From Deltaproteobacteria bacterium (GTDB lineage: Bacteria > Desulfobacterota > Desulfobacteria > Desulfobacterales > C00003060), in the NCBI GenBank assembly GCA_019309815.1, contig JAFDFO010000163.1, forward strand, positions 1 to 5,082: DNA of 5,082 bases, in the 5' to 3' direction. Below the pieces are notes generated by a model. It saw only the letters and a list, made by a program, of their open reading frames with translations, searched no databases and was not told where the DNA came from. A program made the translations under genes and the position numbers. Shown piece after piece: positions 1 through 5,082 of the stretch (positions are counted from its first letter, which is position 1; each line of letters begins with the position of its first letter).

Positions 1-3000
1 GTCAGTCTCAACCTTGTCGTGATTGATGAGACCAGAGAGATGCGGGCTGCCCTATATCGACGTACAGAGGGCCGCCCGCTGGTCGTTCTGCGGGACGCTC
101 TCAATGAGCTCGGCGATGACTTCAATAGGCTTCGTGGGATTATCGCAACAGGAAGTGGTCGAAAGCTGTTGGGCCGTATACTCAAAGTAGAGGATATCAA
201 TGAGATAGTGACGCAAGCCAAGGCCACCTGTCATTTTTACCCCAGCACCCGCACCATTATCGAAATCGGCGGACAAGATTCCAAGTTGGTCTTTCTGCGC
301 CGGGACTCGGAGAGCGGAGACCCCTATGTCAAGGACCACGCTCTGAATGAAGTCTGCGCTGCTGGAACCGGATCGTTTCTTGACTTGCAGGCGGAGCGAC
401 TTGGCATGACGATTGAGGACCTTGGCGCCCTGGCCGTACGTTCCAAACATCCGGCCAGGATTTCCGGCCGATGCAGTGTCTTTGCCAAGAGCGACATGGT
501 TCACCTCCAGCAGGAAGGAACCGCAAAAACTGACATCGTTGCGGGGCTGTGCTTCGCACTGACCCGAAACTTCATAACGAACCTGGGCAAAGGGAAGTCA
601 TTTCCGAAACCGATTGTGTTCCAGGGAGGCGTTGCAGCCAACCCGGGCGTCGTCAAGGCCTTTGAGGATCTCTTGGGCCTTAGCCAGGAAGAGCTGATCA
701 TTCCGGAGCATTTCATGATCATGGGGGCTCTCGGGTCTGCCTTGATGGCCGCTGAAGGAGGCCGTGGCCAAATCGTGTCCACCAAACAGTTGAGCCAAAG
801 TGTGGAGGTGGCCCTGGAAACAGCGCAAGGTCGAAGGAATGTGGCGCATTTGCAGCCGCTGGTTCCGACCAAAGCCGACCGCGAAACGTCGGATCACTAT
901 TACGGAATCGAGCCTGGAGAAAGCGTCGAGGCCTTTTTAGGCATTGATGTGGGCGCCGTGAGCACAAACATCGTGCTCACAGACACAGAGGGGCGCCTGA
1001 TTGCTAAGCAGTATTGGCATACCCGAGGAGAAGCGGTTGAAACCGTGCGGGCCGGTCTTGAAGAGATGGCAAAACAGATCGGATCTAACGTGCGTGTTCG
1101 TGGTGTGGGTGTGACCGGAAGCGGGCGCTACTTCATAGGCGATTTTGTGGGAGCAGATGTAGTCATTAATGAAATCTCGGCGCAGGCACGAGCGGCCCTT
1201 CATCTTGAGCCGAAAGTGGACACTATCATCGAGATCGGAGGGCAGGACTCCAAGTTCATCAGATGCGAACAAAAGCAAGTCGTCGATTTTGAGATGAACA
1301 AGGTTTGTGCAGCCGGGACTGGCTCGTTTCTCGAGGAACAGGCCGCTCGTCTGAAAATTCCTATTCAGAAGACATTCAGCGAACTGGCGTTTGGCTCGAA
1401 AACACCAGCCGATCTTGGGGCACGCTGTACGGTATTCATGGAATCGGACCTCATTCACCACCAACAGGCCGGGTATGGCCTGAACGATCTGACCGCAGGG
1501 CTCTCATACGCCATTGCACACAACTATCTGGAGAAGGTGGTTGGCACCAGGAAGATCGGGGACCGGATCGTGTTTCAAGGAGGCGTGGCTGCCAACCAGA
1601 GTGTGGCAACCGCTTTTGAAAACATCCTCGGCAAGCCTTTGGCTATCTCTGAGCATCACAATGTCACCGGCGCCCTTGGTGCAGCCCTGGCCGCCAGCGA
1701 ACGTGCCACGTCCTCAACGCGTTTTGCCGGGTTCCTCCTGAAAGACCGTCCGTATGAAATCAAGACATTTGAGTGCTCAAAATGTCCAAACCTTTGCCGG
1801 ATTCATCAGATCTATGTAGAGAATAAGCTCCAGTCCTACTACGGCAGCCTTTGCGGCCGGTATGAAAAGGTGTCCGATCCTACGCTCTTCAGCCACCTGC
1901 CCGACCTGTTTCACGAACGGGACACGCATCTCATGCATGGCTTTGACGAGGAGGCTTCCGCCGAGAAGGGGTCAGGACCTGTGATTGGCATCCCTAGGAC
2001 ACTCACTTTCTACGACTACTTTCCTTTCTGGCATGCCTTTTTCAGCACACTTGGTCATCCCATGGTTCTTTCGGATAAAACCAACAAAAGGTCGGTAGAG
2101 GCTGGTCTTTCATATGTTCCGTCGGAAACATGCTATCCCATAAAGACCGTCTATGGGCATATATGTGACCTCCTGTCCAAAGGAGCAGACAAAGTACTCC
2201 TGGCGTGTGAAGTGGACCACCTGCAGACGTCCGACAAAGAACTTCGGAGTTTCAATTGTCCGTACATCCAGTCCATGCCCTACATGGCACGGGCCTCCAT
2301 GGGCTCTAAGGTGAAGCTGCTTGCACCAATTCTGCATCGTAGCCGACATGAAAACGAGACGAACCGCTCGCTCATGGCGCTTGGCAAATCCCTGGGACAT
2401 GGCTCCGGGCGAATCAAAGAGGCCTTGGCTGCAGCCAATAGGGCCCAGCGACGCTTTGACGAGTGGCGTGAAATGCGCGGTGAGGACATTTTGGCTTCTT
2501 TGGGACCCGATCAGCGGGCCCTCGTTCTCATGGGCAAATGTCACAACATATATGACGAGGGCTTGAACCTGCATCTTGCTAGAAAACTCCGGCGCTCTGG
2601 CCATCTCACGATCCCTTACGACTTGCTTCCCATAGACGACGTCTCCCTTCCTGCCCACTATGACAACGTGGTCTGGAAGAATACGCGCGATCTCATGAAG
2701 GCTCTTTTCCTGATACGGTCAGATGAGCGCCTCTTTCCGGTGCTGCTTACCAACTTCGGATGCGGGCCTGATTCCTTTCTCATGAAATACATGGATGCTG
2801 AGATTGCCGGCAAGCCTCACCTGACCCTGGAAGTCGATGAGCACACAGGCGACGCCGGCATGGTGACACGCATGGAGGCGTTCCTGGACACCCTCGATGC
2901 ACCAAGCACCCCGCCCAGGCGATCATCCAGGCCACTCACACTGGTGACAAAGGGAAAGCCGAGAAGCCTTGACCGATGGGGCCCGAACCCTTATTTGATA

Positions 3001-4248
3001 CGACACCTGGAAAACCGGGTTGTTCATTTTCCTTATGTCTCCCAGGCCTTTTCCGCTGTGATACAGGCCGCCATGCAGGCGAGTGGGGTGGAAGCCAGGA
3101 TTCTCCCAAAGCCGGATGAGGAAAGCGAATACCTTGGGCGTCAGGTGACCTCCGGCCAGGAGTGCCATCCCTTTGTCGTCAGCTGCGGGGATTTCGTGAA
3201 GATGACTCGCCACTCGGCATTCGATCCTGACCGAACCGCCGTGTGGATGGCAAACTATGATGGAGCCTGCAGATTCTCGCAATACGGTATTGGATACGCC
3301 GACCTTTTCAGGCGCATGGGACTGCCCCAGATCCCGGTCATTGCGCCCTTGACCTCACCCCGCCTTGACGAGTTCTCCGGGCTTTTCGGTCTGCGCTTCA
3401 TCTCATTGCTTTGGGAGGGATGGATGGCCGGTGAGGTCCTCGAGAGGCTGCGACTCCATACCCGTCCCTATGAAACAACCCCGGGAGAAACCGACCGTGT
3501 TTTTGAATCTGCCATGCAGGATGTTGTCATGGCCATGGCCGAGACAAACGGCAAGCCCACATGGTCAAACCGCAACGTACTTTCAGCCTTAAGGCGGGGC
3601 GTCAAGCGCCTGCAGGCAATCCCGGCTGACAGATCCGAAAGGCGTCCGACGATTGGCATCCTGGGAGAGTTTTACACTGTGCTGAATCGCTGGGCCAATC
3701 ATGACCTCATTCGAACGCTCGAAGAACTCGGCGCAGAGGTCACGATACACGGCCTCACCGTAACGAACTGTTATACACTCTTCTCCCAGCACTACTATGC
3801 GAGAAATCAGTTGAAGGAGAGAAAGCTCGGCGCTGCTCTTTACTATTTCTTGCGCGACCGGTGGCTCATGTCCTGCGTTGGGCGGATGGAAAGACAAATG
3901 CCTGAAGCGCTACGGCCTTTTGGCACTCTCGACGCTCGCACAATTCTGGATGAGACTGCCCCCTTCATATATTATGATATCGATCCGATCCTTGCCACCT
4001 TTACGACCCGAGTGAGGCAGTTCGCCGCCTCAGGAGCCAGCGGAATATGCAATCTCTTTGTGCTCAACTGCATGCTCGGCAATGTGACGGTCTCTATCTT
4101 CAACAACGCACTGAGGGACTACAAGAACCTTCCTGTGTTGCATGCTGTCTATGACGCCCAGCAGGAGACCAACCTGCTCACCCGAATCGAAGCCTTCATG
4201 CATCAGGCCAGGCTCTACCACGAAAGATCCTTGGACAAACGTTCCTAG
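1..4248 (+). CDS. Giant fused acyl-CoA dehydratase activase / HgdB-like iron-sulfur reductase (5' end cut by window)
   Basis: Predicted ATP-dependent low-potential electron transfer protein; substrate unknown. Residues are counted from base 1. Two tandem HgdC/BadF-type ATPase domains lie at about 1-252 and 312-566. Each has TGSGR (50-54, 374-378 region), EIGGQDSK (88-95, 411-418), CAAGTGSFL (from C119, from C436), a second cysteine (C158, C476) and VFQGGVAAN. In HgdC the two cysteines hold a 4Fe-4S cluster at the dimer interface, about 39 residues apart; here the spacing is 39 and 40. A C-x2-C-x3-C-x18-C module follows (592-618). A DUF2229-like domain (about 660-965) carries GIPR, SETCYPIK (C711), C753 and TNFGCGPDSF (C921). 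A COG3581/HgdB-like domain (about 980-1400) carries TSGQEC (C1055), C1090, GILGEFY and C1350/C1357. The frame is open to base 1, and VSLN aligns with GAVSTN of domain 2, so the true start lies upstream. No membrane segment is evident. Fusions of this kind are known as unassigned CoA activases. Family is sure, function is not. Confidence 0.96.
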   Translation, partial: VSLNLVVIDETREMRAALYRRTEGRPLVVLRDALNELGDDFNRLRGIIATGSGRKLLGRILKVEDINEIVTQAKATCHFYPSTRTIIEIGGQDSKLVFLRRDSESGDPYVKDHALNEVCAAGTGSFLDLQAERLGMTIEDLGALAVRSKHPARISGRCSVFAKSDMVHLQQEGTAKTDIVAGLCFALTRNFITNLGKGKSFPKPIVFQGGVAANPGVVKAFEDLLGLSQEELIIPEHFMIMGALGSALMAAEGGRGQIVSTKQLSQSVEVALETAQGRRNVAHLQPLVPTKADRETSDHYYGIEPGESVEAFLGIDVGAVSTNIVLTDTEGRLIAKQYWHTRGEAVETVRAGLEEMAKQIGSNVRVRGVGVTGSGRYFIGDFVGADVVINEISAQARAALHLEPKVDTIIEIGGQDSKFIRCEQKQVVDFEMNKVCAAGTGSFLEEQAARLKIPIQKTFSELAFGSKTPADLGARCTVFMESDLIHHQQAGYGLNDLTAGLSYAIAHNYLEKVVGTRKIGDRIVFQGGVAANQSVATAFENILGKPLAISEHHNVTGALGAALAASERATSSTRFAGFLLKDRPYEIKTFECSKCPNLCRIHQIYVENKLQSYYGSLCGRYEKVSDPTLFSHLPDLFHERDTHLMHGFDEEASAEKGSGPVIGIPRTLTFYDYFPFWHAFFSTLGHPMVLSDKTNKRSVEAGLSYVPSETCYPIKTVYGHICDLLSKGADKVLLACEVDHLQTSDKELRSFNCPYIQSMPYMARASMGSKVKLLAPILHRSRHENETNRSLMALGKSLGHGSGRIKEALAAANRAQRRFDEWREMRGEDILASLGPDQRALVLMGKCHNIYDEGLNLHLARKLRRSGHLTIPYDLLPIDDVSLPAHYDNVVWKNTRDLMKALFLIRSDERLFPVLLTNFGCGPDSFLMKYMDAEIAGKPHLTLEVDEHTGDAGMVTRMEAFLDTLDAPSTPPRRSSRPLTLVTKGKPRSLDRWGPNPYLIRHLENRVVHFPYVSQAFSAVIQAAMQASGVEARILPKPDEESEYLGRQVTSGQECHPFVVSCGDFVKMTRHSAFDPDRTAVWMANYDGACRFSQYGIGYADLFRRMGLPQIPVIAPLTSPRLDEFSGLFGLRFISLLWEGWMAGEVLERLRLHTRPYETTPGETDRVFESAMQDVVMAMAETNGKPTWSNRNVLSALRRGVKRLQAIPADRSERRPTIGILGEFYTVLNRWANHDLIRTLEELGAEVTIHGLTVTNCYTLFSQHYYARNQLKERKLGAALYYFLRDRWLMSCVGRMERQMPEALRPFGTLDARTILDETAPFIYYDIDPILATFTTRVRQFAASGASGICNLFVLNCMLGNVTVSIFNNALRDYKNLPVLHAVYDAQQETNLLTRIEAFMHQARLYHERSLDKRS

Positions 4249-4270
4249 TCCGCCGGCCTGCCTGCGGTGA

Positions 4271-4387
4271 GCTTGCTTGCCCCGAGCTTGTCGAGGGGTC
4301 GCGCCGTAGCCTCGGCGAAGGCGGAAGCTTGCCTGTCCTGAGCTTGGCGAAGGGTCGAACCGTCCGCCGTAGTCTTGACGTAGGCGG
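4271..4387. repeat. Two tandem copies of a composite GC-rich intergenic repeat
   Basis: Unit 1 (4271-4324) and unit 2 (4327-4387) have the same order of parts: a gcttgc lead, a first core around gagcttg.cga (4280-4301 and 4336-4357, 18 of 22 bases identical), then a second core starting cgccgtag and ending aggcgg (4302-4324 and 4365-4387, 19 of 23 identical). Unit 2 has a 7-base insert, aaccgtc, between the cores. The cores have short self-complementary ends (CCCC/GGGG; CGCC/GGCG), and CGCCG (4302-4306) can also pair with CGGCG (4313-4317). The gagcttgtcga type of core resembles dispersed intergenic repeats common in many bacterial genomes (recalled, not searched). The bases 4249-4270 before it are GC-rich and may be a decayed further piece. 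No transposase or coding potential is seen. Confidence 0.8.
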
Positions 4388-4398
4388 CAAATTTCCCC

Positions 4399-4426
4399 TT
4401 GAAATCCTCGAAAACGTAGTTATAAT
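4399..4426 (+). promoter_or_regulatory. Sigma-70-type promoter for ptsH-ptsI
   Basis: The -35 element TTGAAA (4399-4404, 5 of 6 consensus bases) is separated by 16 bases from a perfect -10 element TATAAT (4421-4426). Transcription would start near 4432-4434, giving a leader of about 27 bases before the ptsH ATG. It lies directly after the repeat array and in a locally AT-rich stretch. This supports separate transcription of the PTS genes. It is a prediction from sequence only. Confidence 0.7.
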
Positions 4427-4443
4427 TGATTGTTTTATACAGC

Positions 4444-4448
4444 GAAGG
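4444..4448 (+). promoter_or_regulatory. Weak ribosome binding site of ptsH
   Basis: GAAGG lies 11 bases before the ATG at 4460. It is a modest Shine-Dalgarno match with slightly long spacing, but it favours ATG 4460 over the in-frame TTG at 4430, which sits at or before the predicted transcription start. Confidence 0.5.
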
Positions 4449-4459
4449 CCTCTATCAAC

Positions 4460-4729
4460 ATGAAGTTGAATCGCAAGGTGGTCATTTCAAACGAACTTGG
4501 GCTGCACGCGCGTGCTGCGGCCAAAATTGCCAAATTGGCTGAGGAAGCCCGTTCCAACGTCTATATTGGCAAGGACGGGGAGGAAGTGGACGCGACCAGC
4601 TTACTTGATATCATAGCCCTCTACTGTCCTTGTGGCGTGGAAATCGCTGTGAGAATCACCGACCCAGGTGACATGAAGATATTAAACGATATTGCTCGAC
4701 TCATTGAGACCGGCTTTGGAGAAATGTAG
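4460..4729 (+). CDS. ptsH: HPr, phosphocarrier protein of the PEP phosphotransferase system
   Basis: Small cytoplasmic phosphocarrier that takes phosphate from Enzyme I and passes it to an EIIA or a regulatory target. The 89-residue product has normal HPr length. The active-site motif GLHAR puts the phosphorylated histidine at His16 (His15 in standard numbering). The usual Pro after HAR is Ala (HARAAAK), a variant I associate with deltaproteobacterial HPr proteins. Ser47 in DATSLLDIIAL sits where HprK phosphorylates Ser46, so control by an HPr kinase/phosphorylase is plausible, though none is in the window. An unusual Cys-Pro-Cys (56-58) follows in the loop before the next strand. ATG 4460 is chosen because it starts two codons before the conserved first strand; an in-frame TTG at 4430 would add ten unlikely residues. 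It is the first gene after the promoter and is followed two bases later by ptsI. Confidence 0.95.
   Translation: MKLNRKVVISNELGLHARAAAKIAKLAEEARSNVYIGKDGEEVDATSLLDIIALYCPCGVEIAVRITDPGDMKILNDIARLIETGFGEM
4718..4721 (+). promoter_or_regulatory. Ribosome binding site of ptsI, inside the end of ptsH
   Basis: GGAG lies 10 bases before the ATG at 4732 and overlaps the last codons of ptsH. With a two-base gap between the genes this suggests translational coupling. Confidence 0.5.
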
Positions 4730-4731
4730 GT

Positions 4732-5082
4732 ATGTCTGACAGTACAACCAGACAAGAAACGCAATCTGCGCTCAACTTGACGCTTCAGGGTATCGCAGGA
4801 TCGCCGGGGATTTCCATTGGCAAGGCCTATCTTGTGGAGCAGGAAAGTGTCGAAGTTGTGGAAAAACGCTTTATCGAGAACAAGAACATCCCTGGTGAAG
4901 TGAAGCGTTTCAGGGCCGCTGTCAAGAAAGCGCAGAAACAACTGAAGCGTGTTATCGACGACGTGCCCCAGGAGTTCAGGGATCATGTTTATATCCTCGA
5001 CGCTCATATGATGCTCTTGAAGGACAAAATGATTAACGAGGGGACGATAAAGAACATCAAGCGCGAAAATATCAATGCAGAA
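4732..5082 (+). CDS. ptsI: Enzyme I of the PTS (PEP-protein phosphotransferase), N-terminal part only
   Basis: Enzyme I autophosphorylates from PEP and phosphorylates HPr. Only the first 117 residues are in the window; the frame is open to the last base, and the family is usually about 570-590 residues, so roughly 80% is missing to the right. The strand-1 motif LQGIAGSPGISIGKAYLV (residues 18-35) and the helical HVYILDAHMMLLKDKMI (about 86-102) are typical of the PEP-utilising N-terminal domain that docks HPr. The phosphorylated histidine (His189 in E. coli) and the PEP-binding barrel lie beyond the window. About 17 polar residues precede the first conserved strand, somewhat longer than the few residues in E. 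coli Enzyme I. The start is supported by GGAG 10 bases upstream and by the two-base spacing from ptsH. Whether this is the sugar-type enzyme or one with extra domains cannot be seen. Confidence 0.92.
   Translation, partial: MSDSTTRQETQSALNLTLQGIAGSPGISIGKAYLVEQESVEVVEKRFIENKNIPGEVKRFRAAVKKAQKQLKRVIDDVPQEFRDHVYILDAHMMLLKDKMINEGTIKNIKRENINAE

Noticed and set aside
19..21. GTG as the start codon of the large gene
   Set aside because: It falls within the conserved first strand of the ATPase domain, and the frame stays open to base 1.
2110..2658. 182-codon open frame on the minus strand (and similar ones at 937-1464 and 52-504)
   Set aside because: They lie antisense inside a strongly conserved coding region, show no recognisable motif, and are expected by-products of its codon use.
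4271..4387. CRISPR array
   Set aside because: There are only two imperfect units with no unique spacers of regular size, and no cas gene is present.
4196..4390. 64-codon minus-strand open frame over the intergenic region
   Set aside because: Its product contains KLRTG and STSSGQA, the translation of the dispersed repeat cores; such frames are spurious.
4249..4398. Rho-independent terminator after the large gene
   Set aside because: Short GC-rich stems can form, for example CCGC 4250-4253 with GCGG 4264-4267, but none is followed by a run of T.
4430..4432. TTG as the start of HPr
   Set aside because: It lies at the predicted transcription start and adds residues absent from HPr; ATG 4460 gives the normal length.
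4621..5007. 128-codon minus-strand open frame
   Set aside because: It is antisense to ptsH and ptsI, both of which have clear family motifs.

Overview
The window reads as chromosomal DNA of an anaerobic, probably Gram-negative bacterium, most likely Desulfobacterota (the former Deltaproteobacteria). This is inferred from a giant oxygen-sensitive-type iron-sulfur enzyme, from a ptsH-ptsI pair whose HPr has Ala in place of the usual Pro after the catalytic His-Ala-Arg and keeps the regulatory serine, and from a moderately GC-rich composition. No marker gene fixes the taxon.

Positions 1-4248 are one reading frame, open from the first base, encoding at least 1,415 residues. It lacks only a short N-terminus, because the window opens inside the first ATP-binding motif. 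It is a fusion of two consecutive 2-hydroxyacyl-CoA dehydratase activator (HgdC/BadF/BcrA-type ASKHA ATPase) domains, a four-cysteine module, a DUF2229 (COG3580-like) domain and a COG3581/HgdB-like domain. It therefore looks like a complete ATP-driven electron-injection machine on one chain, with activase pseudo-dimer and iron-sulfur reductase together. Its substrate cannot be told from the sequence.

Positions 4249-4459 are intergenic. They carry a composite GC-rich repeat present twice in tandem (4271-4324 and 4327-4387), followed by a good sigma-70-type promoter (4399-4426).

From 4460 a PTS phosphorelay operon begins: ptsH (HPr, complete, 89 residues), then two bases later ptsI (Enzyme I, first 117 residues, cut by the window end before its catalytic histidine). 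PEP phosphate would pass from Enzyme I to His16 of HPr, and Ser47 suggests control by an HPr kinase. The repeat and the promoter suggest that the PTS genes are transcribed independently of the large upstream gene, so no functional link between them should be assumed.
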